Below, in pieces: positions 1 to 11,867 of a stretch of 64,000 bases of DNA. Position numbers and translations under genes: made by a program. The DNA is from Chytridium lagenaria. Lineage: Eukaryota; Chytridiomycota; Chytridiomycetes; Chytridiales; Chytridiaceae. The stretch spans positions 62,001-126,000 of the forward strand of contig JAHLKC010000068.1 in the NCBI GenBank assembly GCA_025449115.1. Reading direction: 5' to 3'. The notes under the pieces were generated by a model that was not told the DNA's origin, searched no databases, and saw only the letters and a list, made by a program, of their open reading frames with translations. The first letter of the stretch is position 1. Each line of letters begins with the position of its first letter.

Positions 1-365
1 GGTGTTAATGCCTTGATCTGTTCCTGGGAGTGGGGTGCTTCCGTTGCCCGGGTGAGGAGAAGTGCGACAGTTTTTCGTGTCGGAGAAAGAGTTGGTGGCA
101 AAGAGAAAACCCATAATCAGAACATCCACCACGTACACCAAGAGCCATTTTAAGGTTAAAAGGAAGAACGAAAGGTACTTGAGCTTGTATCCAAAACTCT
201 CGTCAATCTACGGAAGCGTTCATGTGTTATCGAATGCGTTAATAATGCATAGATGGAGTTAAAAACAGCGGGATAACTTACAAACTCGTCAACGTCAACG
301 TAATCGAATTTATGATCAGGGATCTCCTCCCTTTTCCATTTAGCCTGTTCGCAGAATGCAGACAT
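1..365 (-). CDS. Membrane protein, N-terminal part (runs off left edge)
   Basis: Two exons can be read on the minus strand. The first runs from an ATG at 363-365 and encodes MSAFCEQAKW followed by KREEIPDHKFDYVDVDEF. A GT-AG intron of about 70 nt follows, then a second exon continues in frame to the window edge. The second exon holds a hydrophobic stretch (YLSFFLLTLKWLLVYVVDVL) that is probably a membrane span, followed by a polar Ser/Pro/Gly stretch. The pattern of a His-Lys-Phe-Asp motif, an acidic stretch and then membrane spans reminds me of fungal low-affinity potassium channel proteins (KCH family), but that rests on memory and a short stretch. The 3' part lies outside the window. The splice agreement makes coding likely; the family is a guess. 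Confidence 0.5.
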
Positions 366-1307
366 CCTTTAATAACGTTCTTCGAACTTTATTGCTGCAC
401 GGGGCTTGACCGAGGTAGCTTTCGACTTGCTTCCGAACAGATTTTGCACTCAAATCTGCTGACTGGCAAGATTTTGGGGAAAGTTGGTAACTGCACTCAA
501 TAATCTTAGACCGCCTCTTGCCTCGTTACCAAAATTCCTATAAACTCCCACCAAGTAACTTCCAAAAACCTCAGCACACAAAAACCCACAAATGACCAGA
601 TAGAGGAAAGAAAGTGGTCAAAATCCCAAAAAAGCGCAGTTCAGGGGTATCAGTATAACAGGATTATGTGAATATCAAAAAAGAGCAATATGGCCAAACA
701 AATAGTTATGAATCAAAAAGCGAGAGCACTCATGCGTCGACACCGCTTTCAACACCCCTTCTTTGTAAGCCGATGCAAATAAAAGATTGTCTCCAGCCCA
801 AGTCGTCTGACAGGCCAACAAGGGAAAGCAAACTTTCAAAGAAACAATCCCTCTTGGCCAGTCCCACCCGCCTTCAGAAGTCCACTTCAAAAGCTTCTCG
901 GCCGCTCCTCCTTCAAAATGCCAATGAGAAACTAGAAGTCTCGGGGATGTCAGGATGTCTGTATCTTGTTGCTAATGCTACTGCCGCTTCTTGCAATGTC
1001 GATTCTTAAGCGGATGATTTTGAAGCGAAATAGGTGCAGGATATCAAAACCAAACGAATATACTTTCGGAAATGCTTTAGCGCAGGTTGAAAACGCGAAG
1101 GATTGCGAAAGGACAGGGAGTTTGTACTTCTCTGGCGAATCGCCTAGAGCTGAAATCTCCCCGACCGCGAGGAACCCTCGTCCGCAACGAAGAGTTGAGA
1201 AGTTCAAGGGACAGAACTCAACCTTGTGCGACATTGGCCATTCCATCAACATGACAAGGGTTCTTGAAAAAATACTTGAAAAAAATTGAATTTATATCCC
1301 TTTATGT
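366..1307. other. Intergenic region
   Basis: This stretch separates two minus-strand genes. Short open frames occur on both strands, but none shows a recognisable domain or continues through plausible splice sites. The left third is presumably the promoter and 5' leader of the left-edge membrane protein gene. Confidence 0.5.
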
Positions 1308-2473
1308 TTATTCAGGATCACCAATATACATGCGAATAAACTGCTGATAGTTAAACGTGCCAGATGGGCCTGCTGGTCCAACCTGTTATAAGCAATTAGA
1401 AGATATGACCTCGTTGGGATCGACGGATTCGGAAGAGAGAGAGCAAGGGGTAACTTACAGAACTAATAATCTCTTGCGCCTCCCACGGAGTCATGCGCTT
1501 ATCCGGGTCACCGTATTCCGTCAATATTCTCACCACAAGCGATGTCGGCATACTTCCATCATAGCCTCCTGCGGCATTCTCTCCGATTGCAGCAGATGAT
1601 GCCGCCGGACTGTTCATACCCATGATGTTCCCTCCCAAAGCCCCTATACCACCGCCATCACTAGAATTTTCCGTTGCGTTGTCGCCACGGAAATCCTCTT
1701 GGTATCTTTCAAAACTACGAGAGCCCATTATCGACTATTATGCAAGGCAGTAAATAGATCAAAACACGACGGCTTACACTTTAAATGAAGTAAGAAGCTC
1801 GGTATGGGTCAATGTAGTTTGAACTTTACGTGCCATCCCGACGACAAAGGCTGTAGTGATTTTGGTAATTGAATTGTTTAGTAAGTTGCTAATTACTGCC
1901 GCATGAGAAAATGAAACAAGAGATGTGTTAAATACTTAAACTCACATTCAAAATCAATCTCGCCAGTGCCTGACGTGTCCAACTCCTTCACGATGGCATC
2001 GAGCTCGTCCTGTGTAAATTTTATTTGTAAAATATAGTGCAGTCAGTTGACTATCTATGAAGTGAACTTTATAGCTCCTTGCGAAAAATGGGCATTACCT
2101 GTGACGCTTTTAAACCCAGAGTCTTCATTAGCGTTGCCAGCTCATCCGTAGAAATAGTTCCTCCATGGTCAACATCCACCAGCGAAAAAATCTCAATGAG
2201 TTCCCTCAATTCCTCCTCCTTTAATCCAGTTCTATCCTTAAGGCCTGGATCGATATCTAGATAGCTTGTTGAAGCAGCGGCCTGTGTTCCCAATCCCTTG
2301 ACGTTCGATGGTTTACGTTCTGGTAGCGGTTCCGAAATGGTCACCCTCGATACCCCCTTTTTTCCACCCTTGTTCATACTAGATCTTGATGGAGGTGCGA
2401 GACCAGAGTCTCCTTTTGCGGCGGATCCTGGGGTGGTGAGGCCTTGCCGGCCACCAGGAGTGTTGGGTGCCAT
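1308..2473 (-). CDS. Calmodulin/centrin-like EF-hand protein
   Basis: Five exons (2473-2099, 2009-1946, 1850-1778, 1714-1459, 1382-1308) join in one frame through GT-AG introns and total 281 codons, giving a 280-aa protein. A basic Ser/Pro-rich tail of about 90 residues precedes an EF-hand pair. The first loop, DVDHGGTISTDE, has the expected acidic and Gly positions for calcium binding. The second loop, DTSGTGEIDFES, ends in Ser where Glu is usual and may bind weakly. The segment SFVVGMARKVQTTLTHTELL matches the helix after the second hand in centrins and calmodulins. The third and fourth hands are degenerate: an Asn/Gly/Ala-rich insert of about 50 residues precedes MTPWEAQEIISSV, and the protein ends FIRMYIGDPE. 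Centrins act at basal bodies and spindle poles; whether this one does is inference. It could instead be a divergent light-chain-like protein. Confidence 0.87.
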
Positions 2474-3923
2474 CTCGATTGTGGTGAATTGTCAGCAAAA
2501 TGTTAATTTAATTTGACAATTCCATAATTGTTGATATATTAAGGTCCATGAAGCATTATCGCGGGTTGTGGACTGATAGGTGAGTGCATAGTATAACTAT
2601 GAAATGCGAAGTGTGCGCGCATGCTTTCACACCTTTTTTCTCCTACTTTACAACTCCCGGCAATTGCTAATATATAGTGTTATATCGCTCCTTTGAATCA
2701 CTCACTGCTCTTGTGTATATGTTGCGTTCAACTTTTTCCTCCCTGCGCACTCCCTTTCTTTCTATAGAATTTTTCAATTCCCGAGTGCTCTAGTGTGTCT
2801 ATTTTCCACCCAATCTTTCCAGACGACTCTCCAGCCTACGTTTGCATAATACGTTTTAAGAGCTCAAGATATTCGCAACCCATAGCTTTGGTTGTGAAGC
2901 CACAACTTTTAGACCAATGTTGTCCGGCCCTGTAATATGGGATGCTCACGAGCAGCAGGAGCTTCAATACCTCGGGGGAAATTACTATGGGTTGAGGATG
3001 ACTCCAGATTTGACTGAAGGCCCTAACCTTGTGGAGTTGGTTTTTGTTCCCACGAGTGTTCTTAAAGGGCAATTTCTCAACGGATTCAGTTATAGATTCT
3101 ATCTTACAGTCTGTCTCATTGCCTATGATCACTGTGCGCATACATGCAAGGCTATTCGGGACGACGTAGAAGCGTTTTATTTTTCTTTTATGTTGCTCAG
3201 GTTTTTAATCGCTTCTACCATTTATCTTTTACCTTTTTGTGGATAGCATAATGATTAGTTCTAGGCGTGCTGCTGGTCGATAAATGTTGACCTTATTGGG
3301 TTTGTTGTGGCAATATTTCTATTATTTCCGGCCAGTGTTGTTTTTGCTGTGTTGAGGGTGTATTTCCTTCTTCCGTGTTTTTCCATTTGACTATATATCT
3401 TAGTTGAGAACATTGGGCTAATGTTACTAGCCTTATTCTTATTTTGCTCAGAAGCGAGCTGCTCGTTATATATTCGTGTCGCGTGGCTTGGACTAGAGCA
3501 CTCTCCGTATATACTAATTGCCTTTCAGTGCGCTTATAGATGAGTACTTCGAAGTGTTTTCTTATTTGTATAACATTTTATACAGCATTACGTTATACGC
3601 AAGACTTTGCACTGCAGAATCCGAGATCACGTTATAAGGAATCATTTTCATGGAGTATATGTTTGATATTTTGGATGGTGTTCTCTGATTGTATGTAAAC
3701 TGTTTCTCCATATTCTTGTTCTCTAAGTGCGATATAGCTTCATGATGTTCCAGATACGCTTCAGCTCAAACATTCTTCGTGAAATGCGCATGTGCAAAAA
3801 ATTAGGTATTTTGTCAACCAGTAACAGTCTTGTGCCGTTGCAACAAGAAAAGATGGTTGTGACGAACATTAAAAATAAGCGGGAATGGGCCATCCTGCTT
3901 TTATAAATATTTGTCCTAAAGAT
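2474..3923. other. Intergenic region, no gene recognised
   Basis: About 1.45 kb between two minus-strand genes, AT-leaning. Open frames of about 100 codons lie on both strands near 2836-3246. They overlap each other, have no recognisable motif and no supporting splice sites, so I do not call them. Confidence 0.5.
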
Positions 3924-4534
3924 CTAAAGCCTTATGGATTCAACTCCGACACATCTGGCGTGCACAGACTCGTTGAACCTCATCAGGCCATTCTAAATGG
4001 TAATTTCTATTGGCTATAATAAGCGTATCGGGAACGACTCAAGATCCCGAACTCACCGAAATTTGGAACTCCGAAAAAAACTGCATGACCTCGTCTGAAG
4101 CTAAAAGCATTTTGAACTTGATTTCATGATATACCCTGCAACCCTCACCCTCTTCGTTGATATATACTCACTTTCCTGAGGCATAGCTCTCATAAATATC
4201 ATCTCCTCGAAGATCTGAGTTGCACCTTCCATACTCTTTACGAGTCCACCACCCAACAAGAAACCCTCCTTCAACGAACTAGCCATAATGCTCGGCTCTG
4301 GTTCCGAAGCGTCCCCATCTTCACCAAAAGCCTCCATGTCACTCCCTTGGGGTCCAAGACCAGGGTCACCGCAAGCCAGGCGGAACTATGGAGCGATGTG
4401 AGTGCACCGAGCTCTCCAGTGCTGGACGGGGGACTGGGACTTCTTCCGCATGACCATAGAATGCGCTCAGAGAATGCGGCAGAGCCCGTGCTGTCGGCTG
4501 GAGAGGGGAAGTTCAGGGCAGCCCCGGCGTTCAT
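3924..4534 (-). CDS. Short unrecognised gene, multi-exon
   Basis: Reading leftward from an ATG at 4534, a Ser/Pro/Ala-rich segment (MNAGAALNFPSPADS...) is followed by an acidic helical segment (SIMASSLKEGFLLGGGLVKS, then EGATQIFEEMIFMRAMPQE). A GT-AG intron near 4140-4175 joins it in frame to RVYHEIKFKMLLASDEVMQF. A further GTGAGT donor follows near 4055, but the final exon is uncertain, with stops near 3924 or 3940 depending on the splice. A one-base frame change is needed near 4370-4385 to join the first part to the rest. I do not recognise the family. The helical character suggests a small subunit of a complex. The gene is head-to-head with the VASt gene about 115 bp away, so the two may share a promoter. 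Confidence 0.4.
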
Positions 4535-4648
4535 GCTCCTTAGCGTACCAGGTTGGTTCTTCTTATCCTGATGTGCTTTAAAGGGGTTTGTTAATGCAGC
4601 ACGGCAGACAAATATTATGCTGCAATTCTTGCTTTTGTAATCTGAAAT

Positions 4649-7600
4649 ATGGCTCTCGGCCTTTCTCATTCTTCATCGAGCTCTAAAAGCTTCTTTTCAG
4701 ACGTTTCCTCTAGTGACGAGGCAAGCACCCCCGAAATAGACACAGACCCAATCCTTCCTCCGCCGATAGCCCCTCGTCCGTCCACCAAAAAGCTTCAAAA
4801 AGCACGTCACCGTATTTACGCCTCCTCTGGGGATGAAACATCCTCATCCGGGCCTATCGCTGCATTTGAAAGAGGTGTTGAAGAACGCGGACTTCCCCGC
4901 AGTAGTCCTTTCGCAATGTTTTCAGCAAACCAGAGCCCGAAAGCAAAGAAGGGCGCCAAGCAAAAGGATATTTTGTCAATTCCAACTTTACGCCATTATC
5001 GAATTCAGCTGCCGTTTTACCTACTCCCCCGTCTTCAAGCCGCCCGAAAGTCCATCTTCCGATACTTCTGCACATCCCACTCCAGGCTCCCCGACCGTAG
5101 CACCGAGAGTTCCCGCCAAAGACGTACCCATGACGATAGCAGCTTGGTTTAAGCAGCATACGAGCGGCGGGAGCCGTTCAAGCTCACCAGATCTCTCAAC
5201 TGCACGACCTCTTCACCCACTAAAGAATCCACTTCCTCAAAGCCATACATACCCATCGCCCACCCCGAGCCTTCAGGCTACCTGACCCATAGCCCCTCTT
5301 TTCCGTCCCTTCGTGATTCTGCTGCCGCCAGTGAGAGGGTTAGCAAACCTTCAGCTAAGGGCAAGAACTGCAGGAGGTTACACGCGCCGTCGTAATAGTA
5401 CTTCTGCTCGTCGAGCCACATCACTCGGCCCATATGATAGTCTTCGCGGTTCTACTGGTTTAGGGTCATCCGCTTCCGATACTGAGAATACATCATTTAG
5501 AACAGCGAATTCAGGAAAGGATGAGGAGAGTGCGGAAGTCAGGCCACCAAGTCCTGATGGGGAGGTTGCTTGTGAGTGTGGAAAGCATAAGGGTGTAAGC
5601 GTTTGTGATCAGTTCTTTGATCTTCCAGTTGGAATTCTATTCGAAGCTATATTTGGTGAAGGGGGGTCACCTAGCATTCACGAAGCGCATCGGAGGAGAT
5701 TGACAACAGGTCAGTGTTGGTTGAAAAATAGAGTATGTTTTATCCACATTGCTTATATGTGTTGTAGATTTAAAGTTTACGGAGTGGCGTGAAAATGAAC
5801 GTGGAATATTAGCGCGAAAGATTACATACAAGTACGCATTTAAAGCAATTTTGGGTAAGTACTTACTTATTTGTAAAGTTTCGTCATCGATTCCCTCATG
5901 CTTCCGTATCATCAGTGGGACGAATAGTACACCATGCTTCGAGGAACAGCAGATTACAAAAAAGACTGACTTGTGAGTATTAATTAATATTATGGCGTGC
6001 TCATTTGATATAGGTGGATGACTGCTGAGTCGAAATCCAGCACCCCACACGTACCATACGGGACAATGTTCAATGTCTTAACATATTACTGCATCACACA
6101 TGCAGGACACGGCAAATCTCATCTTCGGGTGTTTACAAATGTTGAGTTCCAAAAACCACTCATGTTAGCCGGTATGTTCATATCCCTTTACATTTAGCGC
6201 AAAAAGTTGCCTGCTGGCCAACCCTAGTCTCGCCTTTTAATTCTTTGATTTTGTAGATACTCTATCTTCAACATCCGCAGATGGTGTCGGCGCATTTTGC
6301 AAGGAACTAGTTGAGTCCCTCAAGACTCTGGTGGATCAACGCGCAGGTGAGGCCGTCGCATCTGATCTGGCGGCCGCCATCCTCACACGCCATCATACCA
6401 CCCAAAAAAGGAAACCATCAGGACCCCGGCCTCTCCAACAATCAGCTACCTCCTCTTCCACCGCTTCTCCGTCCTTTGACCCCGCCCGAAGCGTCGACTC
6501 CGCCTACCCTACGCCCCCAAGCGGATCTCCGGTCGCCTACCGCGGTAGAGGGGAAGGATCAGGGCACCGTTTCGGCGACGTCTTCACTGGGAAGATCTCG
6601 AACGGGGAATCTTCGACCGGTATGGGTTCGACAGATCTTCAAGGGCAAGAGTCGAGGGGTGGAAGGCTTGTCGAACCTCTCAACGATGACCACAGTCGAT
6701 CTCCCCATCGACGTTCCGTCAGTGTCGATCCCGGAGGAACCAGAGCTTCCTCCCCCAATGGCGGAGGAGCCGTCGCAGATCAGTACCTTGCCGCCGCAAG
6801 ACGTAAATCGGTGGAGCTGGTTTCCCTTCTTGACGCAGCAGCAGCATCCTCCTCCCCGATTGCTGCCATCATCTCAGCTGGTGCATGGCGATCTGGTGAC
6901 GATAGAACCACAGCGGGTTTCGATGGACCCCCAAATGATGCGACCGATGCCACGCAGACAACATCCACCCCGTCCCAACGCCGAGTTTCTGATGGAGGCT
7001 TCGTGCAAGTGCTGGGGCCGAGACCGTTGGTTGCGGCTAAGCGCGGAGTTTTAGAGGGACAGAAGTGGGTGCGGGAGGAATTGGTATAAGTAGCAGTACT
7101 ACGTTAGAGCAGCAAAACCATGGAAGGAGAGAAGATATTGTTCATGATACGTCAACACCGTCAGCAACGTCGTCAGAAATTGATGTGGACAGCGAAGTGC
7201 TGAGGGCAGAGGAAGGAACTTCACAAGGGTCAAGTATGGAGGGATCAGAGGATGATGCAACGAGCTTTGCGGATGGTCCAGTCTCGAGCGTGGTGTCTCC
7301 GCGTCAACATCAAAAGCCTTATCTCTTTGGCTTCAAGGGAGGTCCTTCTAGTTCAGGTGCAAAGTATTCGGCACCTAAAGAAAGACTGGGAAGAATAAGG
7401 GCACCTGAAAGGAGCACAAGACCAGGGGGTAGTATGGGTCTTGCATCGAGACTGCAGCCAACAAGTGGTCCCGTTAGCGTTACGTCATCCCCTGGTTTGG
7501 GACCGACGTCGTTAACTGGCAACATAATTAGCCCTGCAGAGATCATTCAGGGTTATCAGATTAGACGGCGGAAAGGACCTAGAGCGCAGAAACTTATTCC

Positions 7601-8784
7601 GCGGCTCAATACATCAGAGCTTCGCAGAGATGATACGGGTGATGGCCAGCGCAACCCAAAGGGAATATTAGAGGAGATGGATGATGTGGCATCCTTGCTT
7701 GGCACCTTCGATGACGTCTGAGATGTCTCGCGGGTCAAATGGAGAGAGTAGAGTGAAGGGACCTCGCCCACTATCGAATTTAAGAGTCACAACGGAATTT
7801 GATGTCAAAGAAAAGCTTCTTGCCGCTATTTCAGAGGAGCTTGGCGTGGTGGCTTCGGAGGAGGTGTTGGATACTGAATCTAATGCTTCCGGTGCGCCAG
7901 ATCATATATCTGTCACCAGCGGAGGTAAGATAATTACTTGCTGTAACTATCTTTTGCGCGTTTAATTCTTCTTCCTGCTAATTATTTCACATTTTTGTTT
8001 CGGCATGATTAGATACTCCAGCAGTAGAGGTTACCGCACCCAATTACGCTGACCTCAGCCTATGCTCTTCCGCCGTAGTCGACGGCTACACATCTCCCGC
8101 TCTCCCTACTCCTCTTATTCGCTCACAACCGCTACCTCCACCCACCACCATCTTCCCAATGGAGTCAAACTCGTTGCTTCAAACGTCCTCGGTAAACTCA
8201 GCGAAAATGTACCTCTCCCTCTTATCCCTCTACCACCGTCACCTACGGCCCTTGTAAATCCATGAGCTATCCAGCATCACCTCTTCCTCCAACCTCACCA
8301 ACACCTCCACCTCGTCAACGCCGCCTGTTCCCCGACGGCTTCCATACCGCCTACGCCTTCCCGGCCATTGGGTTCGTGACATGAAACCATTTGAAGAGTA
8401 TATCGCTGAACCCGCTCGTGAAAAATGGATAAATGCATATCTGGTGGACGTGGGCAGAACTCCGTACTCATCGTTGTTTCCCTCATGTTTCATTTACTCA
8501 TTATCGGCTTAGCAATTGCTAATGTCTCATTCTCAACTCTTATGACGTGGATGGCCGTCGTGATGCACTATCTTGGAGCATGGGTTCCTGATGCTGTTGT
8601 AGATTTGGCTGCATTGATGTCCACGATGATGACATGGATGGTTTCATTGTTACCACCGAGTATCTCGGAGCCTCTCATCCGCCTAGGTGTTGTCGGTGTA
8701 AATGTGACTTGGGAGACTTTGGTCGACGAGTTTGGACGTACGATGAAGGTGTTTGATCTTGTGTATAGGATCATGGCTTCTTAG
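4649..8784 (+). CDS. VASt-domain membrane protein, LAM/sterol-transfer-like
   Basis: The N-terminal third (from ATG 4649) is Ser/Pro-rich and low in complexity. From about 5560 the protein reads SVCDQFFDLPVGILFEAIFG, which starts a VASt (START-like) domain. It continues across introns 5710-5767 and 5859-5915 through ARKITYKYAFKAIL, a Glu-Glu-Gln-Gln segment and HVPYGTMFNVLTYYCITHAG, then a Ser/Lys-rich linker. VASt domains bind sterols in the Lam/Ysp/Ltc proteins at ER contact sites. A GRAM domain usually precedes VASt; I see none. Near the C-terminus, NSVLIVVSLMFHLLIIGLAI is a convincing single membrane span, as expected for this family. The coding frame changes near 5010, 5290, 7060, 7720, 8230 and 8440 without good introns at every point, so the exon model is approximate. 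The gene converges on SPRTN. Confidence 0.8.
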
Positions 8785-9282
8785 TTTTCTTGTTTTTTCT
8801 TTTGGCTTTGCTGCCTGACGTATACTTACTCTTTGCTTTATATACTCCTCCTTACACTTGCTTTGAATCCTAAACTCATCTCTCCCTTTTTGAACGTGGA
8901 AAATGCAAGCTCTTGTTTGTGCTGTTTTTGTAAAACTCGTGCCTTTACACTGTTTACTTTGACAAGTATTCTTATTTGCATTTCTTTAGCCCTGATTTTA
9001 AACGTTGTTTGAACGTTTCAAAACCACTCGGACAGTAGATTTCTACTTTAACTCTCACCTATTATAATGCCGGACTTGAGTCTACCTGTTTTATTTTAGG
9101 GTGATGGGAAACCGAACCCTGAAACGTAAATAATACATTTTATGACCTTTTGATCTTAATTCTTTGATTCCTGCGTAGATGCAAATAAATGAAACCAAAA
9201 CTCATCAAGGAAAGGAAAGGATACGGTTTGGCATGTTTCTCGAATTTTTTTTTTCGCGGCCCCAATTAGCAAGCAGAACATT
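8785..9282. other. Convergent intergenic region
   Basis: This is the 3' space between the VASt gene (+) and the SPRTN gene (-). It is T-rich and presumably contains both 3' UTRs. No other feature is supported. Confidence 0.5.
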
Positions 9283-9345
9283 TTACGACAAACACTGATC
9301 TAAGTGCTCATTAATCTCAGATGCCTAACAAGTCTCCCGCAACAC
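9283..9345 (-). other. UBZ4 zinc finger split across two frames
   Basis: The first cysteine pair (VQCPCCGRLV) reads in the main SPRTN frame. The rest of the finger (SEINEHLDQCLS) is encoded immediately downstream in the adjacent frame and ends at a stop. UBZ4 fingers have the order Cys-Cys-His-Cys with INEHLD in the middle, so both halves are plainly one ancestral finger. One missing base explains the break, and no GT-AG intron fits. Confidence 0.85.
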
Positions 9346-11396
9346 GGGCATTGAACAAGTTTAGGTGTACCAGTTTGAGGTCTTTGAGGTGGGAAAGCGG
9401 TGATAGGAGATTTAGGGCGTGGAACGATAGATGGTAAGTTATTCAACGGAGGTGGGCTAATACCGCCAAATTGCTTTATCTCTCGCGATGGGCCAGCTGA
9501 TATTGTGGGAGCGGAAAAGGTTGATTCTGACGCCAAGGATGATAGTGGTTGTGTTGGTAAAGATACGAGAGGTTTGGCGTCGACGGGTATAGGAGAAGAT
9601 GCGGGTATCGACGGCTTATGCGATGACGTTGTAGAAGAGACAGATGGAGATCTTGGTGCTTTACCCTCCATTTTTACCTCTTCTTCATCATCCGTGAGCA
9701 CGACAAAGGCTCTAAAAGCTTCGTTTGGTTTTTCTAGCCGTTTGTCGTCAATAATCGAGATGAGAGGTTTGGAGAAAGAGGAGGTAGAGGTTTGGAAACG
9801 ATTAAGACGGCGCGCTAAGAGCTCGGGGTGTGTAATTTGGACGTCTGATGTTGATATTTGCGTGGGTATGGCTTTTGTGGGATCGTCGTCGGATGATGTT
9901 TTTTCTTTCTTTACATTATCGGGTTCCGTATCTGGTGGTCGTTTTCGTTTTGGACCACCCTCCTTTGCTTTAAGCATATCAGTTAGATACTTGAAAAACT
10001 GTCCAAACCTTTCTCTATCTTTCGCAAGGCAACCTGTTCATCCTCAATAGTAGCATGAGTGCTCTTCTTCTCCGTTTTATCCGTCTTCCCTTTTCCCTTC
10101 TTCGCTTTTGAGTTTTCTGGGGGCGACGAAATCTTAATGTAATCACCGCCACATTTCGCTTGATGATCCGACCACCACCAATCCGTAGGCCGTGGGGGCC
10201 TGTTCATGGCGCGCTTAAGAAGGCGACCGCACGTGCCTTGACATTTCCATACGTGGCTAAATTCGTAACATTAGACAAGATGAACGAGAACGGGCATCCC
10301 AAAGCTCACGTTCGGTAATGGTTGACTTTTTTAAAAAACAGGTCAGTTTGTGTGAGCGCATATGATCATTACCTTCATCCCGAAAGTTGTGATAAACTGT
10401 AATTTTGGTGCCCTCAGAGTCATTAATTCGCTTCGCTAAATCAAGAAAAGCTGGTCCATGTCCATCTGATGTGAATTCGTAAGTGGCTGAAACCCTTACC
10501 AAATACAGGAGGTGGGTGAGAATCAGAAATGCGTACCTCTATCGGTGTTTCGCTGAGTTATAAAAAGATATGCGTGAATCTGAACAAATGTTATCATAGC
10601 AAAAGACAGGGGTTGCGTAAACTGCACTAGAAAGATTAAGAAGTCTCACCATCTCATGCAATAACGTGTTGATGTAATCCGACTTGGGTCGAAGCTTAAG
10701 TAATGGCTCCGAGAGCCGTACAGAGCAATAACCTCCTTTATAGTAATAACACATCCCTTTTTACCAAAAACGCTGTTAGGTCCTTATACACGTAGTTTGA
10801 TGTCATACCAGCGCATAGTGTCATTCGAGGGACATCTCACTTCGACACCTTTTATGCACATGAAAAAAGAGGGGGAAAAATCGTACGTCATTAGACTTTA
10901 TTGAGAAGCTTGCCAGTGACGAAAAACAAAACGAGTGCTTGAACAAACAACGAGCACCTCTTTAAAAAAAAAAAAAAGCACCAACTACCAATAAAGAGGT
11001 ATAGTTTCCACAACGCTTACCTTTAGTTTTCCTTCAAAAAACTACAATAGAAACAAGTTAAACTAGAGCAATCAACCTCAAAGCATCATAACTCACCTGT
11101 TCATCAAAATTCAAAAACAGCGTATGCAAATCCGGCAGCGGATCATCTCCATCCCCAACCCTCTCCGCCGCCTCTCCGTCAAAATCCTCCTGCAATAGCC
11201 TCGCAAACGCTTCATCATCCAAACAAGCCTGCAACCTCCACTCTTCCCCGTCTTCAGGTAGGGGAGCAGTCACTGATAACGGAATCTCATTGTCACTGTC
11301 AATGGTATGATCGTCGGCTGCTTGGTAGGATGTGGCTTCCCTGTCAAATTGCTCCTGCAGCATACGTGCAATCCTCTCATCTTCATCCCCATCCAT
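9283..11396 (-). CDS. SPRTN: SPRTN/Spartan-type DNA-protein crosslink metalloprotease
   Basis: The acidic N-terminus from ATG 11396 leads to DPLPDLHTLFLNFDEQ, the start of the SprT domain. Small exons then give FFVTGKLLNK, RMTLCAG and GGYCSVRLSEPLLKLRPKSD. The zinc-protease motif HEMIH is split by an intron: HEM ends one exon and IHAYLFITQ opens the next. The third ligand follows in GHGPAF, then ITVYHNFRDE and the zinc ribbon (KCQGTCG ... CGGDYIKIS). These match human SPRTN in order. SPRTN cleaves proteins crosslinked to DNA at replication forks and needs ubiquitin and PCNA binding. A Ser/Pro-rich linker leads to a C-terminal CPCC...INEHLDQC UBZ4 finger. That finger is broken by a one-base frame change near 9321-9330: the direct frame stops near 9301, the finger frame at 9283. 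Confidence 0.93.
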
Positions 11397-11867
11397 TTCT
11401 GGAAAGTTTTCGGACTTGAGATCACCAAAAAGAAAGCTGGTAATTAAAATTCGTCAGTTAAATATAATACGAAAACAAAAGGCCACATTCAATCAAAGAG
11501 AAGGTAGTTTCATTCACATTCTTAAGTATATCAGTTACAGCAAATAAACAATAAACCACAACAGCACCTTCCCCACGCAAATAAAACAAAGAAAAAAAAT
11601 ACAATGTGGGATGCGAAAGGGGATAAGAGATAAAAGACGCCACAAGTATTCGATTTTTTTTTTATGTTCGGTAAAGGGCACGCGTGAAAAAAGAGGGAAG
11701 AAAGAGAGATACAGGTTAGAAGAAATAGCGGGCTCAGCACAGAGCATGAAAAATTATATGCTATCAACCATAATCAAAGGTACAAGCGAAATGAGGGACG
11801 AAATGCAACAAAAAATAAAATAAATCCTAATGCGTAATGCTTTCAAAAAAAAAAGGAAAATGAAGCT
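11397..11867. other. Intergenic region
   Basis: A/T-rich stretch between the start of SPRTN and the 3' end of the Ser/Pro/Gln-rich gene, both on the minus strand. It presumably holds the SPRTN promoter. Several overlapping short frames here look random. Confidence 0.5.

Noticed and set aside
668..1289. Open frames on both strands between the left-edge gene and the EF-hand gene.
   Set aside because: Ser/Lys-rich without domain or splice signals; coding cannot be distinguished from chance.
2836..3246. Overlapping frames of about 100 codons on both strands.
   Set aside because: No motif, no splice support and mutual overlap; likely chance frames.
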